Part shown: positions 26,077 through 34,952 of the stretch, piece by piece
How the letters are laid out: each line of letters starts with the position of its first letter
Position numbering within the stretch: the first letter of the stretch is position 1
NCBI RefSeq assembly: GCF_030159095.1
Contig: NZ_BRXS01000005.1
Span: 593,050-657,049, forward strand
Direction: 5' to 3'
Origin: Roseisolibacter agri
GTDB lineage: Bacteria > Gemmatimonadota > Gemmatimonadetes > Gemmatimonadales > Gemmatimonadaceae
DNA length: 64,000 nt
Program-made: the position numbers and the translations under genes
The notes under the pieces: generated by a model
What the model was told of the DNA's origin: nothing
Databases searched by the model: none
Seen by the model: only the letters and a program-made list of their open reading frames with translations

Positions 26077-27533
26077 TGGCCGCGCTGGCCGAGCGTGACG
26101 CTGGCGGTCACGCGCTCCGGCGGGGCGCCGGGCGTGGTGGCGCGCAGCACGACGACGCGCACGACGTCGCCCGGCTTGTGGGCGTACAGCGCGTCCGTGT
26201 AGGTGTAGAGGTCCGTGATGGGCATGCTGTCCATCTCGACCACCACGTCGCCGGACTTGAGCCCCGCCTTGTCCGCCGGGCTGCCGGGCGTGATCCCCTG
26301 CAGGCGCAGCCCCTGCACGCCGTCGCTCGACATGTCGGGGATCGAGCCCAGGTACGGGCGCGGGCCCTGGCTGCTCTGCGGGCCGGCCATGCGCTGCGTC
26401 GTGGGCGCGCGCTGGAAGGTGAGGCGCGCGGGCCGGTCGGCGAGGTTGCGGGCGATCGCGTCCGCGAGGTCCACGACGCGCGCGGTGCCCGGCACGTTGA
26501 TGCGCGCGGCGTCGTCCGTGGCGGCGTGGTAGTCCGCGTGCTGGTCGGTGAAGAAGTGCAGCACCGGGACGTTCTTCGTATAGAAGGAGCTGTGGTCCGA
26601 CGGCCCGAAGCCGTCGCCGATCCCCTTCACCTGCAGCCGCGGCCCCGCGGCGTTGGCGGAGTCGAGCAGCGCGGGCAGCTCGGTCGCGGTGGCGGTGCCG
26701 TACACCAGCAGCCTGTCGTTCGTGAGCCGGCCGACCATGTCGAAGTTCAGCATCGCGGCGATGCTGTCGACGGGCACGGGCGAGTGCTCGACGAACCACT
26801 GCGAGCCGAGGAGCCCGAGCTCCTCGCCGCTGAAGGCGACGACCAGGACGGTGCGCCGTCCCGGCTTCGCGGCGAAGCGGCGCGCGAGCTCCATCACCGC
26901 GGCGGTGCCGGACGCGTTGTCGTCGGCGCCGTTGCGGATCGCGTCCTCCGCCTTCGGGTCGGTGGAGAACATCTTCTCGCGCCCGAGGTGGTCGTAGTGC
27001 GCGCCGAGCACGACGACCTGGCCGCGCAGCGCGGGGTCGGTGCCGGGGATCGTGGCGACGACGTTCTGGGTCGCCAGCCCGCCGGCGCGTCCCGCGTGCG
27101 CGAGCGCCGCCGGCCGCGCCTCGAAGCGCTGCAGGTACGACGCGCACGCCGGCGCCACGCCGGACGCGACCTCGCCCGCGCTCTCGGCCTGCACGCGGCC
27201 GTCGACGGCGAGGCGCGCGGGCACGGGCCGCGCGCCGTCGATGCGGAGCGTGACGCGCTGGCCGGCGCACGCCTCGCTCTCGACGACGCGCGTCAGCTTG
27301 AGCGCGGCGAAACGGCGCGCGATGTACGCGGCCGCGGAGTCGTTGCCGGGGGAGCCGGTGAACCGCCCCTCGAGCCGGTCCGACGCCAGGTAGGCGATGT
27401 CGCGGCGCAGCCGCTCCTGGGCCGCCGAGGCGGACACGGGCCGCGCCTGCGCCGCCAGCGCCGTGGGGAGGGCCGCGAGCGGCGCGGCGAGCAGCACGGC
27501 GAGGGCGAGCGGGCGGGCAGCGACGGGCGACAT
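26073..27533 (-). CDS. Secreted M28 zinc aminopeptidase with C-terminal PDZ domain
   Basis: A 486-residue exported peptidase with a signal peptide ending near ALAAQA (about 30). The M28 co-catalytic zinc ligands are H179 (GAHYDHLG), D204 (NGADDNASG), the catalytic/ligand glutamates E237-E238 (SGEELGLLG), D265 (NFDMVG) and H336 (DYHAATD). A PDZ domain (about 395-480: GLRLQGITPGSPADKAGLKSGDVVVEM) follows. A PDZ on an M28 peptidase suggests recognition of unfolded or C-terminal peptides. It is first gene of the M28-CPBP-amidohydrolase row. Confidence 0.93.
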   Translation of the reverse strand: MSPVAARPLALAVLLAAPLAALPTALAAQARPVSASAAQERLRRDIAYLASDRLEGRFTGSPGNDSAAAYIARRFAALKLTRVVESEACAGQRVTLRIDGARPVPARLAVDGRVQAESAGEVASGVAPACASYLQRFEARPAALAHAGRAGGLATQNVVATIPGTDPALRGQVVVLGAHYDHLGREKMFSTDPKAEDAIRNGADDNASGTAAVMELARRFAAKPGRRTVLVVAFSGEELGLLGSQWFVEHSPVPVDSIAAMLNFDMVGRLTNDRLLVYGTATATELPALLDSANAAGPRLQVKGIGDGFGPSDHSSFYTKNVPVLHFFTDQHADYHAATDDAARINVPGTARVVDLADAIARNLADRPARLTFQRAPTTQRMAGPQSSQGPRPYLGSIPDMSSDGVQGLRLQGITPGSPADKAGLKSGDVVVEMDSMPITDLYTYTDALYAHKPGDVVRVVVLRATTPGAPPERVTASVTLGQRGQ

Positions 27534-27712
27534 GGCGGGGCGGGACGGGGCGGCACGGGGTGCGGGAGTCGGCGCCGCGAGCCGGGCCGCCGGCCGCCGC
27601 GCGCTCGAATGTTAACGCCGGGCCGGCGCGCGGCTCCGGTCCGCGGGGCAGGGCGCGGCAAGTGTGACGGATCGTGCTAAAGTCGTCATGAAAGCGGCCG
27701 ACACTGGAGAGC

Positions 27713-29122
27713 ATGCGAAAGCAGGACGCCACCGACCACCTGACCCGGCTCGTCCGGCAGCTGCGCACCCCCGGCAGCCGGCCCGACGACGTGCGCGCGA
27801 CGCTGCGGCGCCTGGCGGCGGCGGCGCGCGAGGGCACGGTGCTCTGGCAGCGGGAGGGCGATCGCCTCCTCATCGACGGCATGGCGGCCCGCGATGGCGC
27901 GGACCCGCTGCGCGAGCGGATGGAGGCCCACGGGATCCGGCGGCTGGAGGTGCGCCAGCACGCGACCGCGGTCGAGCTGCTGCAGTGCGCGCGCCTGCTG
28001 GCCGAGGCGCCCGCGCCCGACGAGGCCGCGTTCGAGCGGCGCGTCGGGTCGCTGCGGCTCTGGCGCGTGACGATCTCGCGCGTCGCGGAGGCCGAGGCGG
28101 AGGGCTCGGGCCTGGCCGTGCCCGCCGCGCAGCAGGCGCCGATCACCCGGCAGCTCTTCCGCCTGCGCGGCGCGGTGACGCCGGTGGCGGTGCACGAGGC
28201 CCACCAGGCGCTCGAGGTGCTGAAGTCGCTCGCCGACGCCCACGAGGCGGCGGGCGAGGCGCTCCCGCTCACGGCGGTGCTGGTGGGGCTGGTGCGCGCG
28301 GAGCGCGAGGCCGAGGCCGACGTCGTGCGCGCGAGCATCGGGCGCGTGATCGACGCGCTCTCGACGCCGGCGGTGCTGCGACTGGTGACGCGCCTGCTGC
28401 CGACGACCGTCGGCGACCCGGCCACGTACCGCGCGCACCTGGAGGCGATCGACCGCTGCGGCCCGACGGGCGGCGCGACGCTGATCGCGTTCCTGATGGC
28501 GGCCGACGCGATGGAGGAGCGGCGCGTCTACTTCGACGCGATCGTGCAGCTCCGCGCGGGGATCCCGATCCTGATCGGCGCGCTCGGGCACTCGCAGTGG
28601 TACATCGTGCGCAACGCGGCCTGCCTGCTGGGCGAGATGGAGGCCGAGCGCGCCGACGCGGCGCTGGCGCGGCTGCTCGACCATCCGGACGAGCGCGTGC
28701 GCGAGGCGGCGACGGGCGCGCTGGCGAAGCTCGACACGCGCACCGCGCGCCTCGCGCTGCAGCAGATGCTGCACGACCGCTCGCCGCGCGTGCGGCTGCA
28801 CGCGGTGGAGGCGTTCGCCCGCAATCGCGACGCGCGCGTCGCCACGCCGCTCTCGCTCGCGCTGGACGCCGAGGAGGACGACGACGTGCAGCTCGGCCTC
28901 CTGGCGGGGCTGGGGCGACTCGGCACGCCCGACGCGGTGGAGAAGCTGGTGCGCGCCGCGCTGCCGGCCGGCATGCGCCCGCGCCCCGCGAGCTTCCGCA
29001 TCGCCGCCCTGGAGGCGCTGGTGGTGGCGCGCGGCCCGGGCGCGAACGGGACGCTGCGGTCGGTGCTGGAGGATGACGATCCGGCGGTGCGGGAGGCGGC
29101 GCAGCGGCTCGTCGCCGTCTGA
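27713..29122 (+). CDS. HEAT-repeat protein of unknown function
   Basis: A 469-residue soluble all-helical protein. The C-terminal half (about 270-465) contains HEAT/armadillo-type repeats, for example WYIVRNAACLLGEMEAERA, DERVREAATGALAKLD, SPRVRLHAVEAFARNRDA and DPAVREAAQRLVAV. The N-terminal half is helical without a recognised domain. The ATG at 27713 has GGAG at 27706-27709, close upstream. Such repeats are protein-binding scaffolds and no enzymatic motif is seen. It is divergent from the M28 gene. Confidence 0.8.
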   Translation: MRKQDATDHLTRLVRQLRTPGSRPDDVRATLRRLAAAAREGTVLWQREGDRLLIDGMAARDGADPLRERMEAHGIRRLEVRQHATAVELLQCARLLAEAPAPDEAAFERRVGSLRLWRVTISRVAEAEAEGSGLAVPAAQQAPITRQLFRLRGAVTPVAVHEAHQALEVLKSLADAHEAAGEALPLTAVLVGLVRAEREAEADVVRASIGRVIDALSTPAVLRLVTRLLPTTVGDPATYRAHLEAIDRCGPTGGATLIAFLMAADAMEERRVYFDAIVQLRAGIPILIGALGHSQWYIVRNAACLLGEMEAERADAALARLLDHPDERVREAATGALAKLDTRTARLALQQMLHDRSPRVRLHAVEAFARNRDARVATPLSLALDAEEDDDVQLGLLAGLGRLGTPDAVEKLVRAALPAGMRPRPASFRIAALEALVVARGPGANGTLRSVLEDDDPAVREAAQRLVAV

Positions 29123-29290
29123 ACGGCGGAGGACGGAACGGCGGAGGACGATAGGGCGGAGGACGATAGGGCGTGAAACGAAAAGGCGGACCCTCGTGGC
29201 TTGAAGCTTCAAGCCTGGAAGGTCCGCCTCACCGTTTCACGCTGTTCCGTCCTCCGCCGTACCGTCGTCCGCCGTTCCGTCCTCCGCAGT
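29123..29290. repeat. Inverted array of 15-base repeats with central palindrome
   Basis: Between the convergent HEAT and M42 genes, three 15-base units of the type ACGGCGGAGGACGRW (29123-29167) face three complementary units of the type WCCGTCSTCCGCMGT (29246-29290). Moving inward, GCGTGAAACG (29171-29180) pairs with 29233-29242, AGGCGGACC (29184-29192) pairs with 29221-29229, and GGCTTGAAGCTTCAAGCC (29198-29215) is a perfect palindrome at the centre. The whole forms one long dyad that could terminate both genes. Confidence 0.8.
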
Positions 29291-30358
29291 TCAACGATCG
29301 GTGAAGTCCGTATTGGAGTCTACACGCCGGCACGCTTCCGCGATCACGTCCGCCGCCCGCTCCAGGTCCTCCAGCGCGACCATCTCGTTCGGCGAGTGCA
29401 TGTAGCGGTTCGGGATCGACAGCAGCGCCGTCGCGATCCCCTCGCGCGCGTTGTGGATCGCGTCCGCGTCCGTGAACGACTCGCGGCCGGCCGCGTGCAC
29501 CGTGTACGGGAGCTTCAGCGTCTCCGCCGCGTCGCGCAGCAGGCCGAACGCGACCGGCGACACGATCGAGCCGCGCGTCAGCACCGGGCCGCCGCCGAGC
29601 GACGCCTCGCCGTGCTCCTTCTTCTCGATGCCGGGGTGGTCGCTGGCGAAGGTCACGTCCACCACCACCGACATCGCCGGCGAGACGTGCACCGCGCCCA
29701 CGATCGCCCCGCCGCCGCGCCACGCGATCTCCTCCTGCGTCGTCGCCACCGCGACCACGCGCGCCGCGCCCGGCTTCTCCGCATAGCGCCGCGCCGCCTC
29801 GAGCACGATGAACGCGCCCACGCGGTCGTCGATCGCGCGCGAGACGATGCGGCCGTTCGGCATCTCGATCATCCGGGCGTCGATCACGCCCGCGTCGCCG
29901 ACGTGCACGCGCGCCTGCGCCTCGGCCTTGCTCGTGGCTCCGATGTCGATCCAGAGGTCCGTGATCTTCGACGCCTTCTCGCGCTCGTCGGGCTTCATGA
30001 GGTGGATCGGCTTCTTGCCGACCACGCCCAGCACCTCGCCGTCGCGGCCCTGCAGCCGGACGCGCTGGCCGACCAGCACCTGCGGGTCCCAGCCGCCGAT
30101 CGGGGCGAAGTAGACGTAGCCCGAGTCGTCGATCCAGGTGACGATCAGGCCGATCTCGTCGATGTGGCCCGCCAGCAGGATGGTGGGGGAGCCGCCGGGG
30201 TTCACGACGGCGAAGCTGTTGCCCATGACGTCGCCGTGCACCTCGGCGAAGCCGCGGGCCTCGTCGCGCCAGACGCGCGCGGGCGCCCGCTCGAAGCCGG
30301 AGGGGCCGGGGGTCTCGAGCAGACGCTTCAGGAAGGCGTAGGAGGTCTCGGAGAGCAT
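29291..30358 (-). CDS. M42-family metallo-aminopeptidase
   Basis: A 355-residue cytoplasmic peptidase of the M42 group (glutamyl aminopeptidase / TET or FrvX-like), which forms large oligomers and trims N-terminal residues from peptides. Metal-binding motifs: H65 in AGHIDEIG, the aspartate in RAIDDRVGAF, the glutamate pair in TTQEEIAWRG, an aspartate in VVVDVTFASD and the late histidine in RYMHSPNE. The ATG at 30358 directly precedes the family-like LSETSYAFLKRLLETPGPSG. The frame extends 33 codons further upstream without homologous character. Confidence 0.93.
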   Translation of the reverse strand: MLSETSYAFLKRLLETPGPSGFERAPARVWRDEARGFAEVHGDVMGNSFAVVNPGGSPTILLAGHIDEIGLIVTWIDDSGYVYFAPIGGWDPQVLVGQRVRLQGRDGEVLGVVGKKPIHLMKPDEREKASKITDLWIDIGATSKAEAQARVHVGDAGVIDARMIEMPNGRIVSRAIDDRVGAFIVLEAARRYAEKPGAARVVAVATTQEEIAWRGGGAIVGAVHVSPAMSVVVDVTFASDHPGIEKKEHGEASLGGGPVLTRGSIVSPVAFGLLRDAAETLKLPYTVHAAGRESFTDADAIHNAREGIATALLSIPNRYMHSPNEMVALEDLERAADVIAEACRRVDSNTDFTDR

Positions 30359-30477
30359 CCGGGGACGAACGCGGAGGGGAGGACGGCTGTCAACCCTGAT
30401 GACTTCGGCGCCATCAGGAGGCGCGTCTCTCCGACGACCGCTTGCCCGTGGCGTCACGGCGCCGGAGACTTCCGGCC

Positions 30478-30843
30478 ATGCTCCTCCTCCTCTTCGGCAT
30501 CGGGCTGGCGGCCGGCGTCCTGTCGGGACTGTTCGGCATCGGAGGGGGCGTCGTGATCGTGCCGGCGCTCCTCTTCTTCGCGCGGATGACGCCCGCCGCC
30601 GCCACCGGCACCTCGCTCGGCGCCCTCCTGCTGCCGGTCGGCGCGCTGGGGGCGTGGGAGTACTACCGCAACGGGAACCTCGACGTGCGGTCGTCGCTGC
30701 TGCTCGCCGCGGGGCTCTTCTTCGGCGCCTACGGCGGGGCGAAGCTCAACCAGCTGCTGTCGCCGGTGCACGCGAAGCGCGCCTTCGCGGTCTTCCTGGT
30801 GCTCGTCGCCGTCCGGCTCTGGATGACCGCGAAGCCGCGCTGA
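30478..30843 (+). CDS. Half-size TauE/SafE-family membrane protein
   Basis: A 121-residue membrane protein resembling a single repeat of the TauE/SafE anion-exporter family. It shows GIGLAAGVLSGLFGIGGGVVIVPAL at the N-terminus, TGTSLGALLLPVGALGA in the middle and about four membrane helices. Full-length members have two such repeats (about 250 residues). This one must dimerise to make a pore, or else is reduced. The ATG at 30478 is preceded by a small hairpin (GCCGGA/TCCGGC, 30461-30476). It is divergent from the M42 gene and convergent with the frameshifted cobalamin-binding-like gene. Confidence 0.8.
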   Translation: MLLLLFGIGLAAGVLSGLFGIGGGVVIVPALLFFARMTPAAATGTSLGALLLPVGALGAWEYYRNGNLDVRSSLLLAAGLFFGAYGGAKLNQLLSPVHAKRAFAVFLVLVAVRLWMTAKPR

Positions 30844-30862
30844 GCGGCCGCTGAGCGGCCGC
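30844..30862. terminator. Hairpin between convergent genes
   Basis: Two GCGGCCGC octamers (30844-30851 and 30855-30862) flank TGA and form an 8-bp stem just after the TauE stop, facing the convergent gene end at 30878. There is no T-tract. Confidence 0.45.
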
Positions 30863-30877
30863 GGACGGCCGGCCGGC

Positions 30878-31803
30878 TCAGGCCAGGCGGGTCGCGCGCG
30901 CCGGGTCGGGCGCGCCGAAGAGCGCGGGGTGCAGCAGCCGCGCGACCAGCTCCACGCCGTCCACGAGGCGCGGCGCGGGGCGGCTGAGGAAGGCGTTGGC
31001 GTCGAGCGCCCACACCGCGCGCCCGCGCAGCCACGCCCAGCGCGCGTCCGCCAGCAGCGCGCGGCCCTCGGCCGCCGCGTGCGCGAGGTCGTAGCCGCAC
31101 GGCGCGACAAGCACGACGTCCGGATCGGCGGCGGCCAGCGCGTCGATCGCGACGGTCGTCGAGTGCGCGCCCACGGTGCCCAGCACGTCGATGCCGCCCG
31201 CGCGCCGCACGAGGTCCGGGCCCCAGTGGCCCGCGAGGAAGACGGGATCGGTCCACTCGACGACCGCCACGCGCGGGCGCGGCGCCCGCGCCGCCTTGAG
31301 CGTCTCGTGCACGTGGCGCACGCGCGCCCATGCGGCCTCGATCAGCGCCTCGCCCACCGCGTCCAGGCCCAGCGCCGCCGCGACGGCGCGCACGTCGCCC
31401 AGGACGCCCTCCAGCGTGGTGCCGCCGAGGGTCGCGATGCGCGGCGCGGCGCCGGTGGCGTCGCCCATGCGCGCGGCCAGCGCCCGCACGTCGCCCTCCG
31501 ACACCGCGCAGACGTCGCACAGCGCCTGCGTCAGCAGGAGGTCGGGGCGCAGGGCGACGATGGCGGCTTCGTCCAGCGCGAAGAGCGGCGCGCCCGTCGC
31601 GGCCAGCGCGCGCACCGCGGCGTCGATCGCGCCGGCCGACGCGCCGTCGGTGTGCGCGGGGATCGCGGCGCGCGTGACGCACGGGCGGCCCGCCACCGCG
31701 TCGGCGGGAAGTCGCACTCGTGCGTGATGCCGACCAGGCGGTCGGCGGCGCCCAGGGCGGCGACGATCTCGGTGGCGGCGGGGAGGAGGGAGACGACGCG
31801 CAT
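30878..31803 (-). pseudogene. Cobalamin-binding (BtuF/FepB-fold) protein, frameshifted
   Basis: An about 308-residue helical-backbone metal/corrinoid-receptor-like protein split by a frameshift. The N-terminus (MRVVSLLPAATEIVAALGAA, then DRLVGITHECDFPP) reads from 31803 in one frame. The remainder (DAVAGRPCVTRAAIPAHTDG onward to 30878) is in another. The switch lies near 31704-31708, where one extra G would restore a continuous THECDFPADAVAGRP, the expected family sequence. Downstream sequence is well preserved, so this is a recent mutation or a sequencing error. No signal peptide is present, as in the cytoplasmic-looking cobalamin-binding homologues common outside ABC operons. No ABC permease is adjacent. 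Confidence 0.8.
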
Positions 31804-31877
31804 GCGGCGAAGCTAACAAGAGTGTTGCGCGCTGCGTGGCCTGCACCGTTGCGCCGGACCTGTTGGCCTCTTGGAGA

Positions 31878-31992
31878 GGATACGGATACTCCGGATGCGT
31901 CGGATCAGACGGATCGCTCCGTGTGGCGCACGGGACGTCGCGCGCACACGGACCGATCCGAAGTATCCGCATGATCCGGATGATCCGAATCC
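31878..31992. repeat. Long imperfect inverted repeat with ten-base-spaced CGGAT motifs
   Basis: About 52-base arms (31878-31929 and 31940-31992) are complementary with few mismatches around a 10-base loop. Each arm contains GGAT/CGGAT about every ten bases, and ends in CCGTGTG / CACACGG near the loop. It lies downstream of the DMT transporter gene and upstream of the frameshifted receptor gene, both on the minus strand. A terminator or attenuator role is plausible. Confidence 0.75.
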
Positions 31993-32021
31993 CCCCAAAG
32001 GCAAAGGGACGCCGATGCTTC

Positions 32022-32948
32022 TCAACGCGTGCCGCGCACCAGCCGCAGCAGCCCGATCGCGACGAGCGCGCCGCCCGGCAGCAGCCACGCGGACGGCCGC
32101 TCGCCGAGCGTTGCGGCGGCGGCGAGCGCGGAGACCACCGGCACCAGCAGCTGCGTCGCGCTCGTGAGCACCGGCGGCAGCCGCCGCGCGGCCGTCGCGA
32201 ACGCCAGCGTCGGCACGAGCGTCGACACGACGCCGAGCGCCGCGAGCACGCCGAGCGCGCGGACGTCGAGGCGCGACACCGGCACGAGCGGCGCGCCGGC
32301 GACGAGCGCGCGCGCGGCCAGCGCCGCGGTCCCGAGCGCGAAGGTCAGCAGCGCGACGCCGAGCGGCGTGGGCGCGGTGCGCGCGGCCTGCGCGGCGCGG
32401 AAGCGCATCGCGTACGCCGCCGACGCCGTCGCCGCGGCGAGCGCCAGCGCGTCGCCGAGGAGCCGCAGGCGCGCCGCGTCGCCCGCGCCGGCGAGCGCGG
32501 TCTGCAGCGACGGCACGAGCGTCAGCGCGACGCCCGCGAGGGCCAGCAGCGCGCCGTCGCGCTCCGCCGCGGTGACGGCCGCGCCGCCCAGGCGGCGCAG
32601 GCCCAGCGCGCACAGTGGCGCGGTCGCCAGCAGCAGCGCGACGTCGGCGACGGGCGCCAGCCGGAAGGCGATCACGGCCAGCAGGTAGTAGCCGCCCATG
32701 AGCGCCGCGAGCGCCCACGCCGGCCCGCGCCGCGCGGCATCGCGCACCTGCGCACGCGCGTGCGGCACCGCCAGCGCGGGCACCGCCGCCGCGAGCGCGA
32801 ACGCGAGCCGGCCGGCCACCACCTCGATCGGCGTGAGCGCGGGGAGCAGTCGCACCATCGTGCCCACCAGGCCCCAGGTGAGCGCCGTCGTCACGGCGGC
32901 CGCCAGCCCGCGCGCGTCCACACGCGCATCCACGCGGGCGGCGTGCAC
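32022..32948 (-). CDS. DMT-superfamily (EamA-type) transporter
   Basis: A 308-residue inner-membrane protein with about ten hydrophobic segments arranged as two EamA repeats, for example ALTWGLVGTMVRLLPALTPIEVV and LLVPVVSALAAAATLGERPSAW; the LGE signature closes the second repeat. Members export amino acids or metabolites. The start is uncertain: a GTG at 32948 is chosen because it lies just inside the upstream gene's end (stop at 32957) and leaves a short polar N-terminus. Later GTG codons nearby are alternatives. Confidence 0.82.
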   Translation of the reverse strand: MHAARVDARVDARGLAAAVTTALTWGLVGTMVRLLPALTPIEVVAGRLAFALAAAVPALAVPHARAQVRDAARRGPAWALAALMGGYYLLAVIAFRLAPVADVALLLATAPLCALGLRRLGGAAVTAAERDGALLALAGVALTLVPSLQTALAGAGDAARLRLLGDALALAAATASAAYAMRFRAAQAARTAPTPLGVALLTFALGTAALAARALVAGAPLVPVSRLDVRALGVLAALGVVSTLVPTLAFATAARRLPPVLTSATQLLVPVVSALAAAATLGERPSAWLLPGGALVAIGLLRLVRGTR

Positions 32949-32956
32949 GGCGTTCG

Positions 32957-34642
32957 TCAGGGCGTCGCCTCGTACACGGCCTTGCCGCCGAAGTACGTCG
33001 CCAGCACGCGCGTCCCCAGGATCTCCTCGGCCGGCACGCGCATGATGTCGCGGTCGAGCACCACGAAGTCGGCGCGCTTGCCCGGCGCCAGCGACCCGAG
33101 CTCCTGCTCCTGGAACGCCGCGAACGCGGGCCACAGCGTCATCGACTTCAGCGCCTCGTCGCGCGTCATGCGCTGCTCCGGGTACCAGCCGCCGATCGGC
33201 CAGTTGCGCGCGTCCTGCCGCGACACCGACGCGTGGAACGAGATGAGCGGGTTCACCAGCTCGACCGGGAAGTCGCTGCCGTTCGGCACGATCGAGCCCG
33301 CGTCGAGGAGCGCGCGCCACGCGTAGGCGCCGAGCAGCCGGCCGGTGCCGAGGCGGTTGCCGGCCCAGTACATGTCGCTCGTCTGGTGGCTGGCCTGCAT
33401 GCTCGGGATCACGCCCAGCGCCGCGAAGCGCGGCACGTCCTCGTGGTGGAGGATCTGCGCGTGCTCGACGCGGAACCGGTGGTCGGCCACGGGCACCTGC
33501 CGCAGCGCCGTCTCGTACGCGTCGAGCACCAGGCGGTTGCCGCGGTCGCCGATGGCGTGTGTGTTGACCTGGAAGCCCGCGCGCAGCGCGCGCACGGCGA
33601 CCTCCTGGATGTGCGCCGGCGCGGAGACGAGCAGGCCGTTGTTGTTCGGATCGTCCGCGTACGGCTCCAGCAGCGCCGCGCCGCGCGAGCCGAGCGCGCC
33701 GTCGGCGTAGAGCTTCACGCTGCTCACCCAGAGGCGGCCGTCGTGCAGCGCGCGGCGCGGCCCGCGCGCGAAGTAGTGCACGAGCGCGGCGCTGTCGTCG
33801 GAGATCATGACGTTCGCGCGCAGGTCCAGCTCCCCCTTCTGCGCCATCTCCTCCATCAGCTCGATCGTCGAGCGGCTCTCGCCGGCGCTGTGCACGCCCA
33901 CCAGGCCGTAGCGGTGCAGCTCGCGCGTGGCGGCGCGCAGCGCGTCGCGCAACTGCTCGCGCGTGGCGTTGGGGATCGCGCGCTCGACGAGGCCCTGGGC
34001 ACGGTCGACGAACACGCCCGTCGGCGTGCCGTCGCTCGTGCGCTCCAGGCGCCCGCCCTCCGGGTCCTTCGTCTCGCGCGTGATGTTCGCGGCGCGCATG
34101 CCGGCGGCGTTCACGAGCCCCGCGTGGCCGTCGACGCGCTCCAGGTACACCGGGTGGTCGGGCACCGCGCGCGAGAGCGCCTCGTGCGTCGGGAAGCGCG
34201 TGTCGCCCCAGTCGTTCTGGTCCCAGCCGCGCCCGACGATCCACTGTCCCTTGGGCGTCGTGCGCGCGCGCGCCGCCACGCGGGCGATCACGCTGTCGTA
34301 CGACGTCGTGCCCACGAGGTCCACGTTGCGGAGCCCGAGGCCGAGCCCCGACAGGTGGCCGTGCGCATCCACCATGCCCGGGATCACCGCGCGGCCGCCG
34401 AGATCGAGCACGCGCGTCGCGTTCCCCTTGAGCGCGAGCGCGCCGCGCGCGTCGCCGACGAACTGCACGCGCCCGCCGCGGATCGCCATCGCCGCGGCGA
34501 GCGGCCGGCTGCCGTCCACCGTGTAGATGCGCGCGTTGGTGACGACCAGGTCCGCGGGCGCGGCGGCCGCGGCGGCGGGCGCCTGCGCGCGCGCGGTGGC
34601 CGCGAGAAGGAGCGGCGCGAGCCGGGAGAGAAGTCTGAGCAC
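32957..34642 (-). CDS. Secreted amidohydrolase family 3 (YtcJ-like)
   Basis: A 561-residue exported metal-dependent hydrolase. A GTG start at 34642 gives a signal peptide (LRLLSRLAPLLLAATARAQA). Family features are LVVTNARIYTVDG at the start, the first metal motif VDAHGHLSGLG, VNTHAIGDRGNRLV, RVEHAQILHHEDVPRF, NGSDFPV near the C-terminus and the closing GKRADFVVLDRD. YtcJ-type enzymes are mostly uncharacterised and some act on N-acyl amino acids. The nine-base gap to the DMT gene suggests co-expression of hydrolase and transporter. Confidence 0.88.
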   Translation of the reverse strand: MLRLLSRLAPLLLAATARAQAPAAAAAAPADLVVTNARIYTVDGSRPLAAAMAIRGGRVQFVGDARGALALKGNATRVLDLGGRAVIPGMVDAHGHLSGLGLGLRNVDLVGTTSYDSVIARVAARARTTPKGQWIVGRGWDQNDWGDTRFPTHEALSRAVPDHPVYLERVDGHAGLVNAAGMRAANITRETKDPEGGRLERTSDGTPTGVFVDRAQGLVERAIPNATREQLRDALRAATRELHRYGLVGVHSAGESRSTIELMEEMAQKGELDLRANVMISDDSAALVHYFARGPRRALHDGRLWVSSVKLYADGALGSRGAALLEPYADDPNNNGLLVSAPAHIQEVAVRALRAGFQVNTHAIGDRGNRLVLDAYETALRQVPVADHRFRVEHAQILHHEDVPRFAALGVIPSMQASHQTSDMYWAGNRLGTGRLLGAYAWRALLDAGSIVPNGSDFPVELVNPLISFHASVSRQDARNWPIGGWYPEQRMTRDEALKSMTLWPAFAAFQEQELGSLAPGKRADFVVLDRDIMRVPAEEILGTRVLATYFGGKAVYEATP

Positions 34643-34952
34643 GGGTGCGGTGGGGGAGGGAATGGAGGAGGGGCTGCACGAAAATACGCCGCGGCCGCGC
34701 GCGGCGGCATGCGTCCGCGTCACGATGATGAGGTGCGTGTCATGCGCGCGCGTGGAAATCACGCCGATTCCGTGTGCGCGCGCGCCGTCGCTGCACGGGC
34801 CTTGCCCTGACGACGGCATCATGTGAGCGTCCGGCACGTGCGACGCGGCGTTTGCGCCTCGCGACATGGTCCGACGCCGCGCGCCTCGACCGGGCTCGCC
34901 ACGTCGTGGACGGGCCCGGTCTCCTCTTCCGCAGAACAAGGAGATCGACACG
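34643..34952. other. Divergent intergenic region
   Basis: 310 bases between the YtcJ-like gene (-) and the FadL-like gene (+). It holds GC-alternating stretches (GTGCGCGCGCGCCG near 34776) but no coding sequence, clear promoter boxes or hairpin that I could assign. The only firm element is the Shine-Dalgarno at 34938-34943. Confidence 0.4.
34938..34943 (+). promoter_or_regulatory. Shine-Dalgarno of the FadL-like gene
   Basis: AAGGAG nine bases before the ATG at 34953. This is one of the few strong ribosome-binding sites in the window and it fixes the start, excluding an in-frame upstream start at 34866. Confidence 0.8.

Noticed and set aside
31813..32718. Open frames within the DMT transporter and the CGGAT inverted repeat
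   Set aside because: Arg/Ala-rich shadows without protein-like character. The inverted repeat itself is not coding.
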